A stretch of DNA of 64,000 nucleotides. Source: Siphonodentalium dalli. Lineage: Eukaryota; Mollusca; Scaphopoda; Gadilida; Siphonodentaliidae. Position numbers and translations under genes: made by a program. Below are positions 12,399-21,964 of the stretch, one piece after another; position 1 is the first letter of the stretch; each line of letters begins with the position of its first letter. Below the pieces are notes generated by a model. That model saw only the letters and a program-made list of their open reading frames with translations, was not told the DNA's origin and made no database searches. The stretch is from the NCBI GenBank assembly GCA_032622095.1, contig CP136066.1:199416978-199480977 (forward strand), read 5' to 3'.

Positions 12399-12587
12399 CT
12401 GAATGTCGTCGTCGGTAGCGTTGAGTTTCGTTATTATTGCACCGGGGACACCCACTTTCGCTAACATGACATCAACATTAATATCATGAACAAACACAGG
12501 TGGGAAATAGTTCCTCGATACGTTGATTCTAACGTTGATGCTATTGTGCTTTTGCGGCTGCCCATGGTCCGATGCTTTCACTGTGAT
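12399..12587 (-). CDS. Cadherin exon: end of EC2, start of EC3
   Basis: This 63-codon exon (phase 0-0) follows the acceptor TTCTGTTTCGCAG and ends in CAG before the donor GTAGGGT. It begins with the closing strand of a cadherin repeat (ITVKASDHGQPQ, matching V-x-A-x-D-x-G-x-P), passes through a linker NVSRNYFPPVF, and enters the next repeat (VGVPGAIITKLNATDDD). The linker lacks the usual DxNDNxPxF calcium motif; in protocadherin-15 the EC2-EC3 linker is also non-canonical. It joins the preceding exon (13095-13247) in frame to complete EC2. No continuation of EC3 was found to the left, so the gene is partial here. Role by family: extracellular adhesion domain of a membrane cadherin. Confidence 0.88.
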
Positions 12588-13094
12588 CTGCGAAACAGAA
12601 GACGATTGAAGGAGACATGCGTTTCAAAGCCCCAGAATGGCATCGTCTTCATAAAATTATACATACTTGTACCATGGGCAAGAGGGGAAGACCTAAAACA
12701 CACAGCTACCACATATATATATAATGCGGGTTGTAAACAGTTTAATAGGAAACAATGTTGTTATTATGGCTGACGTAACCGGATATTATTCCTGACCTAT
12801 TCTGTACATGTTTTAATCGCAACCAACATTCATCCACTGATTTGGAAATGGAAGCGAAACAGCTATGTGTTATAGTTTGGATTTAAGTGTCGTACAAAGC
12901 ATGAGAGAAAACTGTGCTTTCGTTGAACGAGGTTTTGAGAGAATACCCAACAATGTTGTGACACGAGGTTTGAAATATCGGTAGAGAGAAAAGTATAGAA
13001 GGAAGAACGGAGAGTACACCTATAGATAAATAGTCTGGGGATATTGAATCCTTGCACGGTGAATCGTTCACGGCCATATGCCCTTAAAACTCAC
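12588..13094 (-). other. Intron between cadherin exons
   Basis: About 0.5 kb of AT-rich sequence with splice signals at both ends on the minus strand. Nothing else recognised. Confidence 0.7.
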
Positions 13095-13247
13095 CACGAA
13101 GTTGGACGAGTTGTGTATATCGTCAGTCAGAAGCTTTTTGATTATAATACAGCCTCGCTCTGGACCAATTAAGAAATACTCAGATGCGTTGGCTGACAAT
13201 GGTTCCACGTTGGTAATGGTGTATGTTATTTTATAATTCAGTGAGCC
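13095..13247 (-). CDS. Cadherin exon: core of EC2
   Basis: This 51-codon exon (phase 0-0) lies between the acceptor TTTACTTTTCAG and the donor GTGAGTTTT. The residues GSLNYKITYTITN and later EYFLIGPERGCIIIKKLL follow the cadherin pattern G-x-L-x-Y-x-I ... F-x-I ... G-x-I-x-x-x-K-x-L. It reads directly from the exon at 14398 (AWDGDDW) and into the exon at 12399 (ITVKASDHG), so the three exons build one complete cadherin repeat. An extended loop precedes the F-x-I strand, as in EC2 of protocadherin-15. Confidence 0.88.
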
Positions 13248-14397
13248 CTGAAAAGTAAAGAGTAGACAAAGACGTTTAACAGAACATCTGCAACTATATT
13301 CACTAGATTCGACTGTAGTATAATCCAATGGGACTATAATATAGGGCAGGCTGGTTTTGGTGAGCCTGAGCAGCCATGTTAGTTTTACATGACCATCGTT
13401 CGTATTGACACGAGTAGTTATTACATGTATGAATGTTTATACAGAATATTTCTAGCTTCGGTCGTCAAGAAATGACACGTTTCATGTTCCAATGAGAGCA
13501 AAGTACATGTGCCACATGTATATCCGCTAAATTCCGCTAAAACCCTCCGTTAAAGATATAATAAAACGCCCAATTTCCGGCTTTGGGAAGTAGGTGTTTC
13601 TATGATATCCCTCACCATCAACACCAGAACACCAAACTCCCCCATCCGATATATACCAAGTTTGTGTGAAATTAGAGTAAGGGAGCAAAAGAGTGACAAG
13701 GGTAGAAGATATGCAATCGCGGCCATGACTTGGCTGTCAGAATGGTCGCAACCCCAAGCCATGATAAGACGAAAGCAACATATTAAATAACGACCAAGAA
13801 GTGAAAATACATCTTGGTAATTTACAAGTATGTTGCTAAATATCTGTAACGGAACACGCACATATGATTAAGGTTATCTCCGGTGTAGCTATTAAAAAGT
13901 TAGGCTGTAACAGCGCCAACAATATCTGATGTGTGTAGCATGTGATCCGCTCTCCTGGCTTTAACGGCGCTAACATTCTTAGGTCAACGAAAAATAGGGT
14001 TATGTTTTTTTCATTATTGATCCATAAATGTGTCCATCTATAGACATGAACACTATTCCATAAAAGTGATGATTATCAAAGACACCTGCCACCCCCCCCC
14101 CCCTTAGCCGTCCTCTCTTCAAGGTTTATTTAAAAACAAATTTTCCAAAAATGTTTCTCTTTGTTGTGTACATCCATGGACATGCCACTTACTGGCTTCG
14201 AAAAGGTGAAATTTAACGAGATAACTACACAGTTAAAGTTATTGTGCATGTGTGTTAATAATGTTATAACTTTTAAGACAGGGAGATCGAATCTCAAGCG
14301 AGATCAGATATTGTTAGCGCTGGCAAGGCATAACTTTTTAACAAGTTTACAATAGTAACGTCTAACATTATGAGGATCGGGTGAAATTGCGACATAC
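13248..14397 (-). other. Intron between cadherin exons
   Basis: About 1.15 kb. A C-run (CACCCCCCCCCCCC-type) occurs at about 14089-14104. Open frames on both strands around 13550-13860 show no splice context or family resemblance. No further exon found. Confidence 0.65.
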
Positions 14398-14511
14398 CCA
14401 GTCATCTCCGTCCCATGCCTCGACGCGTGTAATCTCCTCGCCGATTGCAACTGTTTCTGTTATAAATATGTCATAGTGATCTACCGTGACAGTTATATCA
14501 CCGCTGCATTC
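14398..14511 (-). CDS. Cadherin exon: start of EC2
   Basis: This 38-codon exon (phase 0-0) follows the acceptor TTTTCTCCACCAG and precedes the donor GTATGTCG. It encodes ECSGDITVTVDHYDIFITE, then TVAIGEEITRVEAWDGDDW, the first strands of a cadherin repeat ending in the calcium-binding A-x-D-x-D region (AWDGDD). It connects in frame from DINDNAPEF in the exon at 15331 and to GSLNYKI in the exon at 13095. The YDIFITE segment carries the conserved glutamate of the Y-x-V-x-E motif. Confidence 0.86.
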
Positions 14512-14577
14512 CTGGTGGAGAAAATGAGAAATATTATGATCAATCCATGTGTCTAATTGCACACTAAATGCCGCATA

Positions 14578-15072
14578 CAATGTTCATACCTGGCTCATCT
14601 GTTGGAATGTTCACACCTGGGCCATCTGTTGGAATGTTTATACCTGGCCGCATATAATGTGCATACCTGTCCCATCTGTTGAAAATTTCAGACATACAGT
14701 AGATAATTTGATATTCCAACCATGGTTGGAATATCAAACTGGTGGGGCAATTCACCCTACTTCCTGTATGAAATTTCCAACAGATGGGCCAGGTATGAAC
14801 ATTATATGCGGCCAGGTATGAACATTCCAACAGATTGCCCAGGTATGAACATTCCAACAGGTGAGCCAGGTATGAACATTCCAACAGATTGCCCAGGTGT
14901 GAACATTCCAACGGGTGAGCCAGGTATGAACATTCCAACATATGAGCCAGTTATGAACATTCCAACAGATGATCCAGGTATGAACTTTCCAACAGATGAT
15001 CCAGGTATGAACAGTCCAACAGTTGAGCCAGGTATGAACATTCCAACAGATGGCCCAGGTATGAACTTTCCA
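14578..15072. repeat. Inverted 27-bp minisatellite around a perfect palindrome
   Basis: About four copies of a 27-bp unit lie in one orientation (14578-14690) and about eleven in the opposite orientation (14775-15072; core CCAGGTATGAACATTCCAAC). Between them is a perfect 30-bp palindrome at 14708-14737 centred on TTCCAACCATGGTTGGAA. The array fills most of the intron between two cadherin exons. Because 27 is a multiple of three, several frames stay open on both strands (MNIPTDGPG and MFIPGSSVG types); they are not considered genes. Confidence 0.93.
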
Positions 15073-15330
15073 TAAATGATTGTTGTTGTGTTTCTCGCCT
15101 CGCTTCAATCGTGATGTCAGCAGGCGGGTAACACATGTAGTACGAAGATTATAACTCGGCTATACATGCAGTTCGCTTGTCGGACATTTCTCAAAACTAC
15201 TCTCGGACATTTGCTCGCGCTTCGTCCAATCAACATACATTATGGCCCAATGTGAAAACTATATATGCATATAATAAAATACAATAACATATGAAAAGAC
15301 AATGCCCCGCATCCCTGTGTGTTTACTTAC

Positions 15331-15417
15331 AACAGCGTCATCTGCTGCGATCTGTATAAATTCAGGTGCGTTATCATTGATATCCACAATGGTGATTAGC
15401 AGTGAATATAAGGACAC
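15331..15417 (-). CDS. Cadherin exon: EC1-EC2 linker
   Basis: This 29-codon exon (phase 0-0) lies between the acceptor TTTTATTTATAG and the donor GTAAGTAAAC. It encodes VSLYSLLITIVDINDNAPEF and nine more residues. DINDNAPEF is the canonical DxNDNxPxF linker that binds calcium between cadherin repeats, the strongest single diagnostic in this gene. The 52-bp repeat immediately upstream (on the minus strand) repeats the acceptor sequence. Confidence 0.93.
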
Positions 15418-15575
15418 CTATAAATAAAATACACATGTATGTACACAGAGAGAGTGATGAGCTATTAACCTATAAATAAAATACACATGTATGTACATAG
15501 AGAGAGTGGTGAGCTATTAACCTATAAATAAAATACACGTGTATGTGCACAGAGAGAGTGGTGAGCTATTAACCT
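15418..15575. repeat. 52-bp triplication carrying the splice acceptor
   Basis: Three near-identical copies of a 52-bp unit (CTATAAATAAAATACAC then a GTATGT...AGAGAGAGT...GAGCTATTAAC segment). Read on the minus strand, each copy contains GTGTATTTTATTTATAG, the acceptor used by the adjacent exon, so two extra copies of the 3' splice site lie upstream of it. Confidence 0.88.
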
Positions 15576-16084
15576 ATTAGTTGCTAAATGGATTCTGTCA
15601 TTCAGATATTAAAGTTTATTACATGTGTGATTTATCTTGATTTCTCGAGTGAATGATGTAAATTTAACTAGCGGTATGATTTGTACAACTTCCCGGATAT
15701 GGAAATGTATGTGTCATGGGTATAATGACGGTATGATTCGTATTTCTGGTAATTCAGATGTTTATAGTGGAATACAATAAACAAGAATGATCACTTGATT
15801 GAACTGTTGACCTGAAATAATTCATTCGAGGCAGCTGCTTCAATGCGATCTCGTGTTTGTACAATGTCCATCCCTCTCATGAATTATTTTACGTACACCA
15901 TCGTACGTCTTGACGACAATATACTATTTACGCGTTGATTATGTTTGGAATATGAACAGAACTATACATATTTTAATATTCCTTCTGTTGATGGCGATTT
16001 GAACAAATATGAATATTTCTGCAACGAACACCGCCCGTGTCTTTAAGTCTAAACTTATTGTAGACTCCTACCTATACAAAAAAT
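15576..16084 (-). other. Intron, unremarkable part
   Basis: AT-rich intronic DNA of the cadherin gene. No exon or element recognised. Confidence 0.6.
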
Positions 16085-16245
16085 ATATATATGTCCTGCT
16101 GAATCTCGGTGGGTTCTGTGAGGTATCAGCCACTTTGTGAATGTGGTATGGCAAGCGACAACTTATCGCTGTGTAGCAAGCTTATTGCTACATTAGTGAT
16201 CGCTTACCTCATCACAGAAACCACAGGCCTCCCTAAGGATAACAT
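16085..16245. repeat. Imperfect hairpin, MITE-like
   Basis: GGTTCTGTGAGGTA on the left pairs with TACCTCATCACAGAAACC on the right. Inner stems are GCAAGCGA/TCGCTTAC and TGTAGCAA/TTGCTACA. The nested stems suggest a miniature foldback element. It has no tRNA-like T-arm, so a tRNA call is not supported. Confidence 0.6.
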
Positions 16246-16460
16246 AGAAATTTGTAAAATAACTAGTACAAATTAGAAACATAAAATAAAACACCCCTGC
16301 TATATAGCATTTGATTTCCACACAGCAGTCACACCTCGAACTAAAACAATATATACAAGGCTAAGATAGTATTTGTAAAATAACTAGTACAAATTAGAAA
16401 ACAAAATAAAACACCCCTGCAATATATCATTTGATTTCCACACAGCAGTCACACCTCGAC
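16246..16460. repeat. Tandem duplication of about 115 bp
   Basis: TTTGTAAAATAACTAGTACA followed by a segment with CACCCCTGC and CAGCAGTCACACCTCGA occurs twice in a row (about 16251-16370 and 16371-16460) with few differences. It lies within a cadherin intron. Confidence 0.85.
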
Positions 16461-16675
16461 ATCTAACTAACATTGTCCTCACATTTCCCCATTTTCTGGG
16501 GTGTTACAATCAAACAACTTTTGCAGATTGGAAATGACTTAAATATCTATTCGCATTCTAAATTTGTGTAATCCCCGCTAAAAAAGATGTAAACCAGGTT
16601 GTCGTGGGTTAGATGGAATGAAAACAAATTTCTCGCGTATTGCTGGTAACTACACATCTATGCATGGTGACTTAC

Positions 16676-16747
16676 CTGGGATGTTGACAATACTTCACAT
16701 GAAAGGTTGAATCGAAGTGACTCTACGGGATCTCGCGGAACTGCACT
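16676..16747 (-). CDS. Cadherin exon: late EC1
   Basis: This 24-codon exon (phase 0-0) lies between the acceptor TTCGTTATTGCAG and the donor GTAAGTCAC. It encodes SAVPRDPVESLRFNLSCEVL and four more residues. Joined to neighbours it gives FDRDG + SAVPRDPVESLRFNLSC and then the linker exon, the expected order of strands F and G in a cadherin repeat. The cysteine in NLSC may pair with the N-terminal cysteine of the exon at 22479, as the two EC1 cysteines do in protocadherin-15. Confidence 0.82.
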
Positions 16748-17377
16748 CTGCAATAACGAACAGCCGAGCATCAACAAAGAATAGAACAGAATGACACCAA
16801 ACATAACTCCCGAAGAAGTCACATCGTTAACAACACAAACACAGCCATACTAAACAGAAATAATTGTATATTGTATAAAATGGGAATATCTTTTCACTTG
16901 TGGTATATAAATTGATTACGCACACTGTGGGTGTACATTGGCAAGTATATCTGGCCATGTCGAAGGAGGTTATGGACTAAATGTGATTATAATGATATTA
17001 TAAATGCGATATTATCCAAACACTTTGTGCGAGCGGATCATTTGTTTATATACAGCACGCAAAGAGTGTGCGATAGAAAACACTCAGCGCCGTGGCGATG
17101 TTGTTTTTGTGAGATTGGTTCATGGTGACACCATTCAGCACCGAAATCTTGAATAGCAATGAATAGTGAGCACTATACCGGTATCTTGTAAACAACATGC
17201 ATGGTGGCAGTTTTAACCAAAGTTTCACATTAGTGGGGTATCTCCGTTAATGATTTACTTCTGACACATTCTTTACTTACTGTACTGGCCTTTGTTTACT
17301 AACAATGCCTACCATCCTCACAATAACATGCTAATTATGCGACATTTGTGATTGGTATAAGAACAAAATTAGTGCAT
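16748..17377 (-). other. Intron, unremarkable part
   Basis: About 0.6 kb of intronic sequence before the 21-bp array. No exon recognised. Confidence 0.6.
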
Positions 17378-18109
17378 ATGTTAATATTATCACTGTTTAT
17401 GGCGCTTTTAACGGAGGTGGTTATTACAATACCAATACCCATCGCGACGGCCATCCGCATTGTAATGAAATATAGGCTATATGATATGAACTATAGGCTA
17501 TATGATATGAACTATATGCTATATGATATGAACTATAGGCTATATGATATGAACTATATGCTATATGATATGAACTATAGGCTATATGATATGAACTATA
17601 TGCTATATGATATGAACTATAGGCTATATGATATGAACTATAGGCTATATGATATGAACTATAGGCTATATGGTATGAACTATAGGCTATATGATATTAA
17701 TTGAAGGTATGTTATTGTAATGAACTATAGGCTATATGATATTAATTCAAGGTATGTTATCCGCATTGTAAGGAACTATAGGCTATATGATAGGAACTAT
17801 AGGCTATATGATAGGAACTATAGGCTATATGATATGAATTCAAGGTATGTTATCCGCATTGTAAGGAACTATAGGCTATATGATATGAATTCAAGGAACT
17901 ATAGGCTATATGATATTAATTCAAGGAACAATAGGCTATATGATATGAATTCAAGGTATGTTATCCGCATTGTAAGGAACTATAGGCTATATGATATTAA
18001 TTCAAGGAACTATAGGCTATATGATATTAATTCAAGGAACTATAGGCTATATCATATGAATTCAAGGTATGTTATTTCAATTATCACCAAACTGTACTAC
18101 AGTAATTAA
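17378..18109 (+). other. Repeat-encoded frame with hydrophobic leader
   Basis: A plus-strand frame starts at ATG 17378 with a hydrophobic stretch (MLILSLFMALLTEVVITIPI) and runs into a 21-bp minisatellite (about 17460-18070) read as repeated YRLYDMN. It stops at 17704. A further open frame follows, with variants SRYVIRIVRN. The 21-bp period keeps the frame open without selection. The array lies antisense in a cadherin intron and no splice or promoter signal was seen. It may be only a minisatellite, with the leader a coincidence. Confidence 0.25.
17460..18070. repeat. 21-bp minisatellite with compound 3' half
   Basis: Tandem copies of ATGAACTATAGGCTATATGAT. In the right half these are interspersed with a longer block (TTCAAGGTATGTTATCCGCA...) to form a higher-order unit. 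It lies inside the cadherin intron between the exons at 16676 and 18439. Confidence 0.95.
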
Positions 18110-18438
18110 GCTGCTGCACATATTATGACATCGCTACTGAGGTACTCTAACATCCCTCACGATTGGCTTTACCATTGAGAATGACGTGAAATCCAAATGC
18201 GACGCAACAACTGGAGTTATGAATTGCATAAATATTGGGGTCGTTGAATAATATCGAAATTAGATAATATAAATTGAGAGAAAAACTCATTTTAATATAC
18301 AATGTAGAACCATTCAGGTGTATTTTTTTTGTCAAAGTATGTTTATTTATACCCTAGAATTTAACAGAAAACAGGTTTCGTAAATGGGTTGGAATCCTCA
18401 AGACATAATTAATGATTATTGTTTTCATGTGTACTCAC

Positions 18439-18620
18439 GCCATCTCTGTCGAAGTTTTTTGCGAGCTCCAAATAATATACACCATTAATCAAGGTAAACT
18501 TGAAGTGATCGGAGTATGCAGCCAAGTCAAGTGTCAAGACCATTGTGTCGCTGGTACCATGGAGTGGAACGACATCTCGGTAGTCACGTGGTCTATCCAA
18601 CAACAGTTGCGCCAGGCTGG
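18439..18620 (-). CDS. Cadherin exon: most of EC1
   Basis: This 182-nt exon (phase 1 in, phase 0 out) lies between the acceptor GTCCTTATTTTGTAG and the donor GTGAGTAC. It encodes SLAQLLLDRPRDYRDVVPLH, then MVLTLDLAAYSDHFKFTLIN and YYLELAKNFDRDG. The order fits EC1 of protocadherin-15-type cadherins (L-x-L ... F-x-L ... L-x-L ... LDRD). The phase-1 start matches the end of the exon at 22479 and the junction creates a threonine codon. Confidence 0.85.
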
Positions 18621-18853
18621 CTACAAAATAAGGACACAAATTATGTGTAGTTGTTTTAAATGCCATTTATAAGTCATCCAAATGCCATAAAACATACGCT
18701 GTATACATGCGTTTAACCAGCAAGGGACATGATAGGTATATGTAGATACACACTTAGATTATGTGAATATCAATTTTACCCATACATGTTGATACTTTGA
18801 AGTATATTCACGAGTCGCATTAATTAACGTACCGGTGTCAATGGTATGTGTAG

Positions 18854-19216
18854 ATGTTTAGATTTCGTGGACGTATATATACCTATTTAATTTATGTGAC
18901 ATGCCCTGTTACTGAAACCATTTCATTTGGACTTGGAATGGGTAAGTTTATCAAACTCAGAGTAAGTAACGACATATGTGAAGTCGAAACGGGCGACACA
19001 ATTAAGCAGCCAAAACTTCAATATAAGAAAAGGCTTTACAGAAAATGTAACCAGACATACATTGAAAAGGAAGATCGCTTTATAATGAAATGTTCATTTT
19101 ATAACAAATCGAGGGCTGAAGGTTGGCGGTTTCACGTTCGCTTTTGGTTAACAGAATACATATACTATATATATATATATATATATATATATGTTTTATA
19201 TATATTGAATGGTTGA
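18854..19216 (+). CDS. Unrecognised 120-residue frame with polyA signal
   Basis: An ATG-started frame on the plus strand, antisense to the cadherin intron, ends in a (TA)n run that gives YIYIYIYI. An AATAAA lies about 38 nt past the stop (19253-19258). Residues before the TA run (KFIKLRVSNDICEVE; KCNQTYIEKEDRFIMKC) look protein-like but match no family I recognise. It could be a chance frame in AT-rich DNA or a fragment of an element next to the Penelope remnant. Confidence 0.2.
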   Translation: MFRFRGRIYTYLIYVTCPVTETISFGLGMGKFIKLRVSNDICEVETGDTIKQPKLQYKKRLYRKCNQTYIEKEDRFIMKCSFYNKSRAEGWRFHVRFWLTEYIYYIYIYIYIYVLYILNG

Positions 19217-19342
19217 AAGTTCAAACGTACAGTCATATATAAAGATAAGATATGAATAAACACAAACACATTGTTTGGCTGTACAGCGAGGCCTTTCGTT
19301 TGGCTGATCTTCAGGTTAAAACGCCATTTTTAGTATTTATAA

Positions 19343-19800
19343 TTATATATATTGTGACGTCACTCCCGGGAGGTAAGCATGTGACGTCGCGATTATAGGA
19401 TCGAATTTAGTTTCGTATTCAATTGGTTCCGGAACTTTTGTTCCATCTGCAACCATTTGAACGTGTTGACTTCCATCATTGTGTGTATCAGAAAAATCCG
19501 GAAGATCCATCCCCACTTTCATCCAGATGTTCACGTAATGGAATCGTCCATTATTCCAGTTGTCTGATTTGCTAGCGGTGCATCCGTGTTCTTTCGACAA
19601 CGGAATTTCCCGTCTGCCCAAAATATAATGTTATGTCTGGTTTTGCAATCCATGTCCTCATTAGGGCGGACAACCTGCCCATTATTTAGTGTGAAATGTG
19701 TCCCACTGTGCAGGTAGCGACGTGTCCCGCATTTTGGGTCGCCACATTTGGTGATCTCTTGTTCACGATTCTCGCCACTGTCAAACTTGGCCAGAGTTAA
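19343..19800 (-). pseudogene. Penelope-like C-terminal (GIY-YIG) region, broken
   Basis: Reading the minus strand gives TKCGDPKCGTRRYLHSG, then FTLNNGQVVRPNEDMDCKTR, then IIFGQTGNSVVERTRMHR and QIRQLE followed by a stop, with frame changes after it. The CxxxxC linker motif and the (Y/F)GQTGN-x-x-x-x-R-x-x-x-H pattern match Penelope-like endonuclease domains. No intact frame spans the region. Confidence 0.78.
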
Positions 19801-20039
19801 AATATGTTTTACATTTCAAGGCTGTCGTTTGCTCTGTAGTAAGTGATTTGTTTTACCAGTTCTTTCATCTTTGGAACCATACGAATTGATAATCAAACCG
19901 TTTGCATAACATTTGGATTGGGAGGATTATGTGTAACCACAAAAGGAATGAGATCGGGATCGCTTTCTTTAGTTCTGTCTGTGCGGTGTTATATGAGCAG
20001 GAGGGGGGAGTTCGGAAATGTTCACGTATGCTGATTTTT

Positions 20040-20170
20040 ACATTTTGACCTTGTTGTGACCCACCCACCCCACGTCCAAATTGTTTTCAAATTGTTTTCC
20101 GTTTTCAGTAGTTTTTTTCCGGCCATTTTTGGACACCCACCCCCTTTTAACACTAAAATAGAAATTTGCG
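20040..20170. repeat. Dispersed GGACACCCACCCC repeat
   Basis: CCACCCACCCC, TTTCCGTTTTCAG, TTTTTTTCCGG and TTTTGGACACCCACCCC recur here and, as three tandem copies, at 50755-50895. The block appears inserted between the two surviving parts of the Penelope remnant. Confidence 0.65.
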
Positions 20171-20639
20171 GGGGTAAATTCACTGTGAACAGCTGTATAC
20201 GAATTTCTGTGCATACTATTTGTCATGGATGTTAGCATTGACATGTTAATAGGAACGAGTCATTTTTGGGTCATTCGGCCAAAAAAGCATGGCTGCCAGC
20301 GGCCATCTTGGATTTCAATATTTGCACAACACGATAACTGCCTGCAGTCAGTTTAGCAGTTAGAATTACATTATTTCTCTTATTCTAAGGTGTTTAAGCC
20401 AAACTCATTGCAAACAACAGTAAAACAACTTGCAGGAAAATTGTTTTTGAGTTGCAGAAAAAATCGTTTGGTGGTCCCATCCACCACCCACCCACCCCGG
20501 CATACATGCCCGGACAAATCCCCCTCTGATATGAGAGGAATTTTCTTGACTTCAAAATACCATTATCAACTAGTTTCCTCAGGCATTCAGTATGAATGTC
20601 CTCAATTCTCCAGTCTGGTGTTTTCCTGCGTTATTTCAA

Positions 20640-21225
20640 CCACAATGGTACAATGAACATTCCGGTTGGTGTGTGATCGGTGTAAATAGTAAATGTCCGT
20701 CAAGATTTGCTCTCTTGTTTTGTCAAGAGGACATCGAGGAATGGCAAATCATTATTGTCGGTATCCATCGTAAATTGTATTGCCGGATTTAATGAGTTCA
20801 GATTATTGTGGAATTCATTCAAGTCCCCTTGAGTAGAGTCCAAAATAACAAAGCAGTCATTAATATACACTTCCACGAGTCTTTATATGTGTTGCATTAT
20901 TGCATACGACTTGTTGAACGAACTTGTTAGACATGCTCTCGAATAACTTTTCTTCTAGGTATCCCACAGTCAGATTATCATACGTTGGGCCACTTTGGTG
21001 CCCACAGAAGTGCCGGTTGTTTGTCGGTGGAATATGTCGTTGAAGAACAAATTGTTATTTTCAAGTACAAACTGTAGTCTTTCGGTAATAAACTCTTTTG
21101 TAAAGCGTTCGTCTATCGACTCTCTGCACTTGTCAATCCAATATTCTAAAGCTTCCAGACCTATATTATGTGGGGTAGTGAAATGCAGACTCACATCGTC
21201 AAAACATGCTATAGTATAGCACCCT
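20640..21225 (-). pseudogene. Penelope-like reverse transcriptase, broken
   Basis: Minus-strand translation gives DDVSLHFTTPHNIGLEALEY, LQFVLENNNLFFNDIFHRQ, TGTSVGTKVA, YDNLTVGYLEEKLF, then after frame changes VYINDCFVILDSTQGDLNEF and IQFTMDTDNNDLPFLDVLLT. These match the Penelope order: palm start, T-G-T-x-x-G-T-K-x-A, the YxDD-equivalent box (here YIND, first D lost), and LPFLDV. Multiple frameshifts and the altered catalytic box show that it is dead. Confidence 0.85.
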
Positions 21226-21329
21226 GTCCTAGGTAGGGTTAGAATGAAATGTGGTCATCTCGTAGATAGCTGGAATCTTGGTTAATAATGTGTTTAACAG
21301 CATATCTAGAAGGTTGCTCAATATGTGCG

Positions 21330-21800
21330 TCGGACAGACTGGGCCCGCGACGATCGGTCTTAACTTGGTGTCCTCGGGTCTTAATACCTCTACAACCCCG
21401 CTGTGATGTCGGACAGACTGGGCCCGCGACGATCGGTCTTAACTTGGTGTCCTCGGGTCTTAATAACTCTACAACCTCGCTGTGATGTGGGACATACTGG
21501 GCCCGCGACGATCGGTCTTAACTTGGTGTCCTCGGGTCTTAATAACTCTACATCCTCGATGTGATGTCGGACAGACTGGTTCCGCGACGATCGGTCTTAA
21601 CTTGGTGTCCTCGGTTCTTAATAACTCTACAACCTCGCTGTGATGTCGGACAGACTGGGCCCGCGACGATCGGTCTTAACTTGGTGTCCTCGGGTCTTAA
21701 TAACTCTACAACTTCGCTGTGATGTCGGACAGACTGGGCCCGCGACGATCGGTCTTAACTTGGTGTCCTCGGGTCTTTATAACCCTACAACATCGCTGTG
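21330..21800. repeat. 79-bp minisatellite derived from reverse transcriptase
   Basis: About six tandem copies of a 79-bp unit (CGCGACGATCGGTCTTAACT is its centre). On the minus strand one frame of each unit reads LRPEDTKLRPIVAGPVCPTS, the P-E-D-x-K-x-R-P-I-V-x-G-P box found upstream of the palm in Penelope-like reverse transcriptases. Because 79 is not a multiple of three, the frame shifts between copies. Copies are nearly identical, so amplification is recent compared with decay of the element. Confidence 0.9.
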
Positions 21801-21964
21801 CTGATGTTGAGTCGATTTCTGTCAAAGTGTGGATTTGTGGGTTCGTGGATATTTTGTTGTGCAAAATAAGTATTTTGTTTGATATTCACATTCACCTCCG
21901 TGTAGTGTTCCATGTCACTTATGAACGTGATTCATATAAACACATTTTAAAGACGTTTCATTAA

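Larger units (their letters stand above)
19340..21960 (-). mobile_element. Degenerate Penelope-like element
   Basis: The minus strand carries decayed pieces of a Penelope-like retroelement in the expected order. First come reverse-transcriptase pieces (21330-21800 as a tandem repeat, then 21225-20640). A linker with a KCGDPKCGTRR cysteine motif follows (about 19790-19700), then a GIY-YIG-type stretch reading IIFGQTGNSVVERTRMHR (about 19650-19560). Frameshifts and stops interrupt every segment. The family encodes a reverse transcriptase fused to a GIY-YIG endonuclease. It lies in the large intron between the first two cadherin exons, in the same orientation as the host gene. Confidence 0.82.

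Noticed and set aside
16085-16245. Nested stems suggested a tRNA-like fold
   Set aside because: No T-arm/B box and stem lengths do not fit a tRNA; better explained as a foldback element.
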